This document shows, piece by piece, positions 54,406-62,148 of a stretch of DNA of 64,000 bases. The stretch covers positions 62,001 through 126,000 of the forward strand of contig CALQQB010000001.1 of assembly GCA_943332615.1 (NCBI GenBank), read 5' to 3'. The notes beneath the pieces are model-generated. The model saw nothing but the letters and a program-made list of their open reading frames with translations. It was not told the DNA's origin and did no database searches. Made by a program: the position numbers and the translations under genes. Each line of letters begins with the position of its first letter. Position 1 is the stretch's first letter. Source of the DNA: Phenylobacterium deserti (GTDB lineage: Bacteria; Pseudomonadota; Alphaproteobacteria; Caulobacterales; Caulobacteraceae).

Positions 54406-55119
54406 TCAAACACCGGAGCTCTTCAGCATGTTCGCGCCGAACAGGTTGGACCAAGCTTCCGGTGAGAGGGTGGGACGGAGGCTAGAGAGATTCGGGGCGT
54501 TCTTGACCTCGGTGCCGCGCTGGACGGCCGGGCGCTCGCCGATGGTGGCGAACCAGCGGGCGATGTTGGGCCAGTCGGCCATGTCCAGGCCGATGGCGCG
54601 GATCGCGCGGGCCCAGGGCCAGGTGGCCATGTCGGCGATGGAGTATTCCTCCGCCAGGTACTCGGCTGCTGAGAGCCGCCGGTCCAGCACGGCCAGGAGG
54701 CGGCACGTCTCGTTCATGTAGCGGGTGACGGGGTAGTCCTTGCCCTCGGGCGCGTAGCGGACAAAGTGGTGGGCTTGGCCCTGCATCGGACCGAAGCCGG
54801 CCATCTGCCACATCAGCCACTGGTGGGCGAGCGAGCGGCGGCGCGGGTCGGTCGGCGTGAAGGCTCCGTCGGCCTTTTCCGACAGGTAGATCAGGATCGC
54901 GCCGGACTCGAAGACCGCAAACGGCGCTCCGCCCCCGGGGGGATCATGATCCACGATCGCTGGCAGTCGGCCATTGGGGTTCACTTTGCGGAACTCGGGC
55001 GTCAGGTGGTCGCCGGCCAGCATGTCGCAGGCGATCAACCGGTGCGGGAGGCCGGTCTCCTGTAGCATGATGCTGACCTTGTGGCCGTTGGGTGTAGGCG
55101 TGAAATAGACGTCGATCAT
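54406..55119 (-). CDS. Glutathione S-transferase-like protein (YfcG/YghU type)
   Basis: 237 residues from the ATG with complement at 55117-55119. Thioredoxin-fold N-domain: VYFTPTPNGHKVSIML, cis-Pro in PNGRLPAIVDHD, and Ser in FESGAILIYLSEK. The helical C-domain has LAEEYSIADMATWPWARAI. It resembles the Nu-class disulfide-bond reductases; glutathione ring-opening or isomerisation steps occur in some catabolic pathways. It overlaps the NTF2-like gene by 4 bp. Confidence 0.9.
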   Translation of the reverse strand: MIDVYFTPTPNGHKVSIMLQETGLPHRLIACDMLAGDHLTPEFRKVNPNGRLPAIVDHDPPGGGAPFAVFESGAILIYLSEKADGAFTPTDPRRRSLAHQWLMWQMAGFGPMQGQAHHFVRYAPEGKDYPVTRYMNETCRLLAVLDRRLSAAEYLAEEYSIADMATWPWARAIRAIGLDMADWPNIARWFATIGERPAVQRGTEVKNAPNLSSLRPTLSPEAWSNLFGANMLKSSGV

Positions 55120-55595
55120 GGGGCGTTCCCGAAGGCCGCGCGGGCGGCGTCGAAGGCCATGTCGAAGGCCGCCCGGCCCGTGGCATAGCCGGCGACCCGG
55201 AAGGTGCAGCCGGCGATGCGCCAGCCGTCGGGGTGACGGCGCAGGTGATGGACATAGGTTCCGCAGGCGAACCCGGCCAGGTCGCCAATGAAGTGCGCGG
55301 CATCGACGTAGGAGGTGACCACCGCCGTATCGCCGTCGAGGGCGAAGGCGAAGTTGCCCACCTTGTGCTGGGTCGCGTCGAACCCGCCCAGCACCCTGCA
55401 GCGATCCACCCAGACCTGCGCCGGGAGGGTTCCGGAGATCGAGCCCAGGGAACTGTAGTCGATCTCGATCTCGTCCTCGAACAGCGCCCGGAAGCCCGTC
55501 CACTCGCGGGTGTCCAAGGCTGTCGCGTAGGCGATGACCACGTCGGAGAGTGTGGTCCGGACGGCGAGCGTCTCCAGGTCGAAACCCACAGGCAT
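55116..55595 (-). CDS. NTF2/SnoaL-like protein (hydroxylase-beta/scytalone-dehydratase type)
   Basis: 159 residues. VVIAYATALDTREWTGFRAL, FEDEIEIDYSSLGSISG and SYVDAAHFIGDLAG give the SnoaL_4 pattern with conserved Tyr/Asp and a His in DAAHF. A scytalone-dehydratase-like activity (water elimination) is possible. It overlaps the GST gene and lies 19 bp from the TonB receptor stop, all on the minus strand. Confidence 0.83.
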   Translation of the reverse strand: MPVGFDLETLAVRTTLSDVVIAYATALDTREWTGFRALFEDEIEIDYSSLGSISGTLPAQVWVDRCRVLGGFDATQHKVGNFAFALDGDTAVVTSYVDAAHFIGDLAGFACGTYVHHLRRHPDGWRIAGCTFRVAGYATGRAAFDMAFDAARAAFGNAP

Positions 55596-55614
55596 GCCCG
55601 CCGCCCCTTTCAGA

Positions 55615-57849
55615 CTAGAACTTCACGCCCGCTTCGATGGCCACGCTGCGGGTCTCCTCGAGGTAGAGGATCGCCCGCGGCGTCGCCGTGATCGGGAACG
55701 GCAGGTTGAACGCGCTGCCGGTGGTCTTTTTGTCTCCGAGGTTCTTGCCGGTGACCGCCACGTGCCAGTGGTCATCGGCGGGGCCGTAGCTGACCCGAGC
55801 ATCGAACTTGGTGTAGGCCTTCTGGCGGCCGAACAGCGGGCTCTGGTTGTCCGAGTCGAAGTACTTGGAGCGACCATAGAGCGAGGCGTTGGTGTCGATC
55901 ACCATGTCGCCGGGCATCTCGATCCGGTAGTGGCCCGCGAAATTGTAGCTGACCTTCGAGGTGTAAGTCAGTGGCGCGCCTTTGATGTTGTTCGCCGCGA
56001 TGCTGGCCGGGACCGCCGGGTTGCAGGCGGTGATCGGTTGGGTCACCAGGCAGGCCGCGCCCGGATAGTCGTCGTACTTGGCGTCCTGGTAGGCGGCCGA
56101 CAGGGTGAAATCGAGGCCCTTCATCGGATACCAGGCGGCCGTGCCTTCGACGCCCTTGGAGCTGGCGCTGGCGGCGTTGCCGGTCTGGTAGGTGGAGATC
56201 GTCGGATTGTAGACCGACACCTGCAGGTTCTTGAACTTGGTATCGTAGACCGAGACGTTCAGGACGACGCGGCCGTCGGCCAGGGTCGACTTGATCCCGG
56301 CTTCATAGTTCTCGGACTTCTCCGGCCGATATTTGAATGTGGCGCTGGTCGTGCCGTAGGTGTTGGAGACGAATCCGCCCGACTTCGAGCCGCGGCCGTA
56401 GGTGGCGTAAACCATGATCTGGGGGGCGACGTCGTACTGGATCGTGCCCGACGGATCCCAGTTGTCTTCGTTATTGATGTCGCCGACCGCCACGGTGTTC
56501 ACCGGCCGCAGGGCGAATGGGCCATAGCGTAGACGGCCGTAGAAGATCGCACGCTTGTCGGTGGAGGTGTAGCGCAGGCTGCCCATCAGGCGTAGGGCGT
56601 CGGTCACGTGGTAGGTGCCCTGGCCAAAGACCGAGTAGCTGGAACTCTGCTGGCGGAACTCGGTATTGAGCAAGCCGAAGTAGACCAGGACCCCGGGCGA
56701 GTTGATGTCGAAGCCGCCGAGCTGGGTGAGCTGATAGCGGGCGGTGTCGATGTACGCGCCGACGACGTACTCGAATTTCTTGCCGGTCGGCGACAGCAGC
56801 CGGAGCTCCTGCGACCACTGCCGGAAGTGTTCCGGGAAGCTGTTGTAGACGCTGTTGCGGGTGGTCCCGCCCGCAGGCAGCGTCTGGTCGAAGTTGTTGA
56901 CGATGTTCGACCGGAAGAACGAGTAGCCGCTGATCGAAGTCAGGGTGAATTCGCCCAGTTGCAGATTACCGGTGCCCGACACCATCCAGGATGTCGCCTT
57001 GGTGCCTTCTGCGCCGATCGGGTTGACGGTCGAGTAGCGGTACTCGTGCGGTTGCTGGCTGGTGGTCAGCGGGCTCGACACGTTCATGCCGCCCTTGACC
57101 TCGCGATCCCCGTATTCCGCCTTCAGCGTGAAGTCGAAGGTCTCGGTGGGCGCATACCGTAAGGTCAGACGCGCCAGGGCGAGCTTGTTCGAGGGATCGT
57201 CCGCGCCGTTGAACCGGTTCTCGATATAGCCGTCCTGATCGACGAAGCGCACTGCCAGGCGGGCGCTCAGCGTGTCGCTGATCGGGCCGGCGACGTGGCC
57301 GGTGATCTCCGTGCCTTGGAGTTCGAAATTGTAGGACGCGGTGACCTCGCCCTCAGGCGTGCTGGTCGGGCCGGCGGAGACGATGCTGACGGCGCCGGCG
57401 GGGGTGTTCTTGCCGAACAGCGCGCCCTGCGGGCCGCGCAGCACTTCCACACGCTCCAGGTCGAAGAACGGCGACTGGGCCTGGCGGTTCTTGCCCGCGT
57501 AGATTCCGTCGATGTAGAGGCTGACCGACTGGTCGAAAGAGAAGTTGGCGGGGGGCGAGCCGAAGCCGCGGATGTAGATCACGTCATTGCCGGCGGTGGA
57601 TTCCACCGAGACGTTCGGCGCGAACTTTACCATCTGCTTGAAGTCGTTGGTGCTGTAGGCGGCCAGCTTCGCGCCGGAGATGACCTCCATCGAGATCGGC
57701 ACGTCCTGCAATTTTTCGGCCCGCTTCTGGGCCGTGACGACCATCTCACCTAGCGTGACGGAGCCGGTCGCATCGGCCTCCGCGGCCATGGCGGCGCCAG
57801 CGTAGGCGCTCACCAGCATCGTGGTCGCAAATAGAATACGGGCGATCAT
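55615..57849 (-). CDS. TonB-dependent outer-membrane receptor
   Basis: 744 residues. The signal peptide (ATTMLVSAYAGAAMAAEA) is followed by a readable TonB-box-like EMVVTAQKRAEKLQDVPISM. The plug has YIRGFGSPPANFSFDQSVSL, YIDGIYAGKNRQAQSPFFDL and RVEVLRGPQGALFGKNTPAG, and the barrel ends in an aromatic-rich strand (SVAIEAGVKF). This VVTAQKR-type receptor is the large family of alphaproteobacteria that import diverse organic compounds. It probably takes up the substrate of the surrounding catabolic genes. Confidence 0.93.
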   Translation of the reverse strand: MIARILFATTMLVSAYAGAAMAAEADATGSVTLGEMVVTAQKRAEKLQDVPISMEVISGAKLAAYSTNDFKQMVKFAPNVSVESTAGNDVIYIRGFGSPPANFSFDQSVSLYIDGIYAGKNRQAQSPFFDLERVEVLRGPQGALFGKNTPAGAVSIVSAGPTSTPEGEVTASYNFELQGTEITGHVAGPISDTLSARLAVRFVDQDGYIENRFNGADDPSNKLALARLTLRYAPTETFDFTLKAEYGDREVKGGMNVSSPLTTSQQPHEYRYSTVNPIGAEGTKATSWMVSGTGNLQLGEFTLTSISGYSFFRSNIVNNFDQTLPAGGTTRNSVYNSFPEHFRQWSQELRLLSPTGKKFEYVVGAYIDTARYQLTQLGGFDINSPGVLVYFGLLNTEFRQQSSSYSVFGQGTYHVTDALRLMGSLRYTSTDKRAIFYGRLRYGPFALRPVNTVAVGDINNEDNWDPSGTIQYDVAPQIMVYATYGRGSKSGGFVSNTYGTTSATFKYRPEKSENYEAGIKSTLADGRVVLNVSVYDTKFKNLQVSVYNPTISTYQTGNAASASSKGVEGTAAWYPMKGLDFTLSAAYQDAKYDDYPGAACLVTQPITACNPAVPASIAANNIKGAPLTYTSKVSYNFAGHYRIEMPGDMVIDTNASLYGRSKYFDSDNQSPLFGRQKAYTKFDARVSYGPADDHWHVAVTGKNLGDKKTTGSAFNLPFPITATPRAILYLEETRSVAIEAGVKF

Positions 57850-58130
57850 GTCCCCGGTCTCCCCCTGTGGTTTCGTTGTCGACGTTCTGTTGGTCGAACT
57901 TCGTTTCGCAAACTGCGCTCATCCAAGAAAAGTGTCGATTTGGTTGACGTTTAAAGCCTCTGTCAGGATGCCTGAGCGCCCAGGTTGGGGGTCGTCGCGA
58001 AGGCCGCGCCACGCCCTGCCGATGCCCCTTCAGCGAATATAATTAGAGTCCTAAGGATTACTGTCAATCCAGGCCGTCCGCGCTGGCTCAGGCGGGCTGC
58101 GGAGGCGGGGCGACCTGGGCCGCGCTTGAC
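57850..58130. promoter_or_regulatory. 281-bp gap: long leader and promoter of the TonB receptor
   Basis: No gene is seen in this gap. It holds the minus-strand promoter at 58039-58067, and a partial dyad GTCGAT-TTG-GTTGAC at 57934-57948 within the presumed leader. It also has short AT-rich runs. Confidence 0.4.
58039..58067 (-). promoter_or_regulatory. Strong minus-strand promoter with a palindrome in the spacer
   Basis: TTGACA (58067-58062) and AATTAT (58044-58039) are 17 bases apart. TCCTAAGGA (58048-58056 on the plus strand) lies in the spacer, a position where a repressor would block RNA polymerase. It should drive the TonB receptor 190 bp downstream. Confidence 0.5.
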
Positions 58131-58757
58131 CTATTTTGCGGGTTCGAGCGCCTTCACGTCGTTGTCGGCAAGCCGGGTCTCGGCCTTCAGGACGACGGCG
58201 CGGGACTTGGCGCCGGAGGCGTCCACGGCCTCGTGGGCGATGTCCGATTCGTCGAAGGTCTTGGTCCAGGCTGCGAACTCGAGCATCACGCCGTCGGGAT
58301 CCCAGAAGTAGACGGAGCGGACGAACACCCCGTCCGTGACCTCGGCGCTCACCTGGCTGGGCGAGTCGTCGTGGTTCAGAACCGGCCCCATCTTCACGCC
58401 CTTGGCGCGCAGCTTGCCGACGTAGTCGTCGAACCGTTCGGCGGGGACGTTGAAGGCGATGTGGTTCATCGACCCGTGCGCGGAGCGGATGTCGCCGCCG
58501 CCGGGCAATTGCGCCGGCGCGGAGATGCCCGGAACCGCCTCGGGCGCGCCTGGGAACCAGAAGAAGGCCAGCGAGTCGCCGTTGCCGATGTCGAAGAAGA
58601 AGTGCTGGCCCATGCCGCCGGGCAAGTCGATCGTCTTGACCAGCGGCATGCCCAGGACATCGCGGTAGAACTCGACCGTCCGGGCCATGTCCTTGCAGAC
58701 CAGGGCCAGGTGGTTGACGCCACAAATCTCGAATTCGGTGTTGGCCGGCTTGGTCAT
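58131..58757 (-). CDS. VOC-family dioxygenase/glyoxalase-like protein
   Basis: 208 residues. GVNHLALVCKDMARTVEFYR (first metal His), GQHFFFDIGNGDSLAFFW, GSMNHIAFNVPAERFDDYV (second His), and YFWDPDGVMLEFAAW (Glu ligand). The layout is that of two-module VOC enzymes, including extradiol dioxygenases and glyoxalases. The C-terminal 40 residues are an extra tail. Divergent from the kinase gene at 58905 and separated from the TonB receptor by 281 bp. Confidence 0.87.
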   Translation of the reverse strand: MTKPANTEFEICGVNHLALVCKDMARTVEFYRDVLGMPLVKTIDLPGGMGQHFFFDIGNGDSLAFFWFPGAPEAVPGISAPAQLPGGGDIRSAHGSMNHIAFNVPAERFDDYVGKLRAKGVKMGPVLNHDDSPSQVSAEVTDGVFVRSVYFWDPDGVMLEFAAWTKTFDESDIAHEAVDASGAKSRAVVLKAETRLADNDVKALEPAK

Positions 58758-58782
58758 GATGTCCTCCTGAGCCCTATGGCCC

Positions 58783-58798
58783 GGACTGTGCCCAGTCC
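58783..58798. promoter_or_regulatory. Palindrome in the VOC gene leader
   Basis: GGACTG-TGCC-CAGTCC, perfect 6-bp arms, 26 bp upstream of the VOC start and downstream of its promoter. Possible operator or mRNA hairpin. Confidence 0.35.
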
Positions 58799-58813
58799 AA
58801 TATCATAGCTCGC

Positions 58814-58842
58814 AATAGAACCCTGGACCCACCTCTCGTCAA
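58814..58842 (-). promoter_or_regulatory. Candidate promoter of the VOC gene
   Basis: On the minus strand TTGACG (58842-58837), 17 bases, TCTATT (58819-58814). Its -35 is part of the CGTCAAT-TAG-ATTGACG palindrome. Confidence 0.4.
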
Positions 58843-58847
58843 TTAGA

Positions 58848-58873
58848 TTGACGCTTCCCCGTCAGGCTGGACC
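58848..58873 (+). promoter_or_regulatory. Candidate promoter of the kinase-enolase operon
   Basis: TTGACGC (58848-58854), 11 bases, GCTGGACC (58866-58873). The -35 is exact and the -10 partial. CTTAGGATCCTAAG, a perfect 14-bp palindrome (58881-58894), lies at about the transcription start and could be the operator. Confidence 0.45.
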
Positions 58874-58880
58874 CGAAACG

Positions 58881-58894
58881 CTTAGGATCCTAAG
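58881..58894. promoter_or_regulatory. Perfect 14-bp palindrome in front of the kinase-enolase operon
   Basis: CTTAGGATCCTAAG, 10 bp before the ATG at 58905. It shares the core CTTAGGA with the palindrome in the TonB-receptor promoter (58048-58056, minus strand), suggesting a common regulator. Confidence 0.45.
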
Positions 58895-58904
58895 TATCTC
58901 AGTT

Positions 58905-59909
58905 ATGAATGCCGACGCGGACATCGTGGACGCCCTGCGGGCCGGGGGATTCCTGGCGCCGGGCGCAGCTCCGGAGCTGGAGCGGCTGACCGGCGGGGTA
59001 TCGAGCGACGTGTTCCGGCTGCAGACGGCGTCCGGCCCGGTCTGCGTGAAGCGGGCGCTGGCGACGCTGCGGGTCGCGGCGGTCTGGGAGGCGCCGGTCG
59101 AGCGGTCCCACTACGAGGTCGAGTGGCTGCGGACGGCGCGGCCGCTGGTCGGCGAGGCGGTCCCGCAGGTGCTGTTCGAGGACCGGGCCGCCAGCCTGTT
59201 CGTAATGAACTTCTACGACCCGGCGACCCACAGCGTGTGGAAAGCCGACCTGGCCGCCGGGCGGGTGGATCCGGCTTTCGCGGGGCAGGTGGGAGCCATG
59301 CTGGCCAGGGTGCATTCCGGAACGGCGGGCCGGGCGGAGATCGCGGCGCGTTTCCCGACCAGCGACCTGTTCGAGGATCTGCGGCTGGCGCCCTTTCTCC
59401 GCCACGCGGCCCTGGCGCACACAGACCTCGCTAAGCGTCTCGTCGCCCTGGCCGACCGCACGGCGGCGTCGCGGATCGCCTTGGTCCACGGCGACGTCAG
59501 CCCGAAGAACATCCTGTGCGGCCCGGGGGGGCCGGTGCTGCTGGACGCGGAATGCGCCTGGTATGGCGATCCGGCCTTCGACCTGGCCTTCTGCGCGGCG
59601 CACCTGCTGCTGAAGTGCGTGTGGCGGCCGGTGCACGCCGAGGGGTATCTCGCGAGCCTCGCCGCCCTGCTGGCCGCCTACTGCCCTGGCGTGGACTGGG
59701 AGGCGGCGGCGGGGCTAGAGGCGCGCGCGGCCGAGCTGACCGCGGCGATCCTGCTGGCGCGCGTGGACGGGAAGTCGCCTGCCGAATATCTTCAGACGGA
59801 GGCTGATCGAGACTTCGTCCGGGGCGCGGCACGCGAGCTGATCGGCGCGACGCCGGAGACCCTGGGCGGCGTGGCGCAGGCCTGGGCGGACAGGCGAGGG
59901 CGCGCATGA
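58905..59909 (+). CDS. APH/choline-kinase-fold small-molecule kinase
   Basis: 334 residues from ATG 58905 (an in-frame ATG at 58848 lies in the promoter). The N-lobe has TGGVSSDVFRLQTASGPVCV with the phosphate loop and KRAL lysine. The catalytic loop is ALVHGDVSPKNILCG, followed by the Mg-binding LLDAECAWYGDPAFDLAF, as in aminoglycoside and ecdysteroid/choline-type kinases. In this operon it probably phosphorylates a hydroxyl of the pathway intermediate rather than an antibiotic. Its stop overlaps the next gene (ATGA). Confidence 0.85.
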   Translation: MNADADIVDALRAGGFLAPGAAPELERLTGGVSSDVFRLQTASGPVCVKRALATLRVAAVWEAPVERSHYEVEWLRTARPLVGEAVPQVLFEDRAASLFVMNFYDPATHSVWKADLAAGRVDPAFAGQVGAMLARVHSGTAGRAEIAARFPTSDLFEDLRLAPFLRHAALAHTDLAKRLVALADRTAASRIALVHGDVSPKNILCGPGGPVLLDAECAWYGDPAFDLAFCAAHLLLKCVWRPVHAEGYLASLAALLAAYCPGVDWEAAAGLEARAAELTAAILLARVDGKSPAEYLQTEADRDFVRGAARELIGATPETLGGVAQAWADRRGRA

Positions 59910-61204
59910 AGACCACGATCACAGCCGTTCGGGCCCGCCAGGTGTGGGACTCGCGGGGACGTCCGACCGTCGAGGCGGATGTGACCCTGGCCGGCGCCGC
60001 ATCGGGCCGCGCCTGCGCCCCGGCGGGCGCCTCGCGGGGCGCGCACGAGGCCTGGGAACTTCGGGACGGGGGGACACGGTTCGGCGGTCTGGGCGTCGAC
60101 CGCGCGGTGGCCGCCGTGAACGGCGAGATCGCGGCGCTGTTGGCCGGCCGCAACGCCCTGGACCAGGAGGGGCTCGACGCCGCGATGACCGAGGCCGACG
60201 GGACGGCGAACCTGTCGCGGTTCGGGGCCAACGCCATCGTGGCGGTATCGCTGGCGCTGCTGGACGCGGCGGCGGCGGGCTCGGGCCTGGCGCGCTGGGA
60301 GCTGTTGGCGCAGGGGTGCAAGGTCCGCATCCCCCTGCCGGAAATCCAGATCTTCGGTGGCGGGGCCCATGCCGGCCGGCGCACCGACGTGCAGGACTTC
60401 ATGATCATGGCGCCGCGCGCGGACAGCATCCGCGAGGCCTTCGAGATCACCGCCGACGTGTTCCGCGCCGCGGGGCGGCTGATGGAGGAGACCGGGCGGC
60501 TGGCCGGGGCGGCGGACGAGGGGGGCTGGTGGCCGATGTTCAGCTCCAACGAGGACGCCCTGGACGCCCTGGTGCAGTCGATCGAGCGGTCGGGCCACCG
60601 GCCGGGCGAGGACGTGTTCATCTCGCTCGACGTGGCGGCCAATGAACTGCACGACGCTGGCCGCTATCGTCTGGGCCTGGACAACGCCGACTTCTCCAGC
60701 GCCGACATGGTCGGGCGGGTGGCCGACTGGGTGCGGCGCTATCCGATCCTGTCCATCGAGGACCCGGTCAGTCAGGACGACCTGGAGGGCTTCGCGCTGG
60801 CCACCCGCAGCTTCGGGGCGACCACCCAGCTGATCGGCGACGACATCCTGGTCACCGACGCGGAGCGTGTGCGTCGCGCGGCGGCGGCCGGGGCGGGCAA
60901 CGCCGTGCTGGTGAAGGTCAACCAGGCCGGCACGGTCAGCCGGGCCAAGGCTGCGCTGGACGCGGCCAAGGCGCTGAACTGGGGCGCCATCGTCTCGGCG
61001 CGGTCGGGCGAGACCGAGGACGTCGCCATCGCCCACCTCGCGGTCGGCTGGGACGCCGGCCAGATCAAGGTCGGCAGTTTCGCGCGATCCGAGCGGATGG
61101 CGAAGTGGAACGAGCTGCTGCGGATCGAGGAGGCGATGGGCGCGGACGCGGTCTTCGCCGGCGTCTCGGCGTTCGCGCCTTGGGTGGCGGAGGCCCTGGG
61201 ATGA
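59906..61204 (+). CDS. Divergent enolase homologue
   Basis: 432 residues, full enolase length. Residues aligned by constant offset to E. coli enolase: H155 (GGAHAG), D164 (for Glu168), E205 (DEGGWW, proton donor), metal ligands D242, E285 and D312, K337 (VKVNQAGT, proton acceptor) and K388 (GQIKVGS). The conserved His of the SHRSGET loop is Ala (A365, SARSGET). Catalytic Glu/Lys and Mg ligands are kept, so it is probably an active phospho-hydroxyacid dehydratase-like enzyme on a different substrate, not the housekeeping enolase. It is coupled to a kinase upstream and a 2-hydroxyacid dehydrogenase downstream. Confidence 0.85.
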   Translation: MKTTITAVRARQVWDSRGRPTVEADVTLAGAASGRACAPAGASRGAHEAWELRDGGTRFGGLGVDRAVAAVNGEIAALLAGRNALDQEGLDAAMTEADGTANLSRFGANAIVAVSLALLDAAAAGSGLARWELLAQGCKVRIPLPEIQIFGGGAHAGRRTDVQDFMIMAPRADSIREAFEITADVFRAAGRLMEETGRLAGAADEGGWWPMFSSNEDALDALVQSIERSGHRPGEDVFISLDVAANELHDAGRYRLGLDNADFSSADMVGRVADWVRRYPILSIEDPVSQDDLEGFALATRSFGATTQLIGDDILVTDAERVRRAAAAGAGNAVLVKVNQAGTVSRAKAALDAAKALNWGAIVSARSGETEDVAIAHLAVGWDAGQIKVGSFARSERMAKWNELLRIEEAMGADAVFAGVSAFAPWVAEALG

Positions 61205-62148
61205 AGGCGGTCCTGCAGTATCGGGCGAGCGCGGGGTTCCTGGCGGCCCTGGCCCGCGACGCGGCGACGGCGGGTGTCGAGGCCGTGGCGGTGGATGAGA
61301 CCGACGAGGCGGGCTTCGCCCGTGAGATCGCCGACGCCGATGTGTTCCTGCACGTCTTGAAGCCCATCACCGCGGCCATGATCGCGGCGGGTCCGCGCCT
61401 GAAGCTGGTCCAGAAGCTGGGCGTGGGCGTCAACACCATCGACCTGGAGGCCTGCAAGTCGGCAGGGGTTGCGGTCTCCAACATGCCCGGCGTCAACAGC
61501 CAGGCGGTGGCGGAGATGGCGCTGGCCCTGATGCTGGCGGTGTTGCGCCGGCTCTCCTACCTCGACCCGCTGACCCGACGCGGGGAGGGCTGGTCGCCGG
61601 ACTTGGCTCTCATCGACGGGACGGGCGAGATCGCCGGGCGGACCGTGGGGTTCGTGGGCTACGGCGGCTCGGCCTCGCGGCTGGGGGCGGCGCTGGAGGC
61701 GCTGGGCGCGCGGGTGATCTATACGGCGCGGTCGGCTAAGCCGGAGCTGCCAGGACGGTTCGTGGACCTGCCGACGTTGTTGGCGGAGGCCGATATCGTC
61801 TCGCTGCACGCGCCGCTGACGCCGGAGACGGAGCGTCTGATCAACACGGAGACCCTGGCGGCCATGAAGCCGGGGGCGATCCTGATCAACACCGCCCGCG
61901 GCGGGCTGGTGGACGAGGCGGCGCTGCTGGCGGCGCTGACCTCCGGCCGCCTGCGCGGCGCCGGGCTCGATGTGTTCGCCCAGGAGCCGGTGGACCCGGC
62001 CAACCCGCTGCTGGCCCTGCCGACCGTGGTGGTCGCGCCGCACCAGGCGTGGCTGACGGCGGAGACCCTGGACCGCAGCCTGGCCGTCGCCTTCGAAAAC
62101 TGCCGCCGGCTGGCGGCCGGCGAACCCCTGCTCAACCGGATCGTCTGA
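61201..62148 (+). CDS. D-isomer-specific 2-hydroxyacid dehydrogenase (NAD(P))
   Basis: 315 residues from ATG 61201, overlapping the enolase TGA. NAD-binding GFVGYGGSASRLGAALE, catalytic Arg in INTARGGLVDE, Glu in FAQEPVDPANP, and His in APHQAWLT. The substrate-domain start is MKAVLQYRASAGFLAALARD. It interconverts a 2-oxo and a 2-hydroxy acid; in this operon it may act on the product of the enolase-like step. The stop shares its A with the next ATG. Confidence 0.9.
   Translation: MKAVLQYRASAGFLAALARDAATAGVEAVAVDETDEAGFAREIADADVFLHVLKPITAAMIAAGPRLKLVQKLGVGVNTIDLEACKSAGVAVSNMPGVNSQAVAEMALALMLAVLRRLSYLDPLTRRGEGWSPDLALIDGTGEIAGRTVGFVGYGGSASRLGAALEALGARVIYTARSAKPELPGRFVDLPTLLAEADIVSLHAPLTPETERLINTETLAAMKPGAILINTARGGLVDEAALLAALTSGRLRGAGLDVFAQEPVDPANPLLALPTVVVAPHQAWLTAETLDRSLAVAFENCRRLAAGEPLLNRIV

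Noticed and set aside
53575..58853. A common GTCAAT-N3-ATTGAC operator at three places
   Set aside because: At 53575 and 58837 the similarity is explained by back-to-back -35 boxes, and the third copy (57934) has two mismatches, so a shared operator is not needed.
58848..59909. Kinase start at ATG 58848
   Set aside because: That ATG coincides with the -35 element and adds residues unlike the family; ATG 58905 gives a normal N-terminus.
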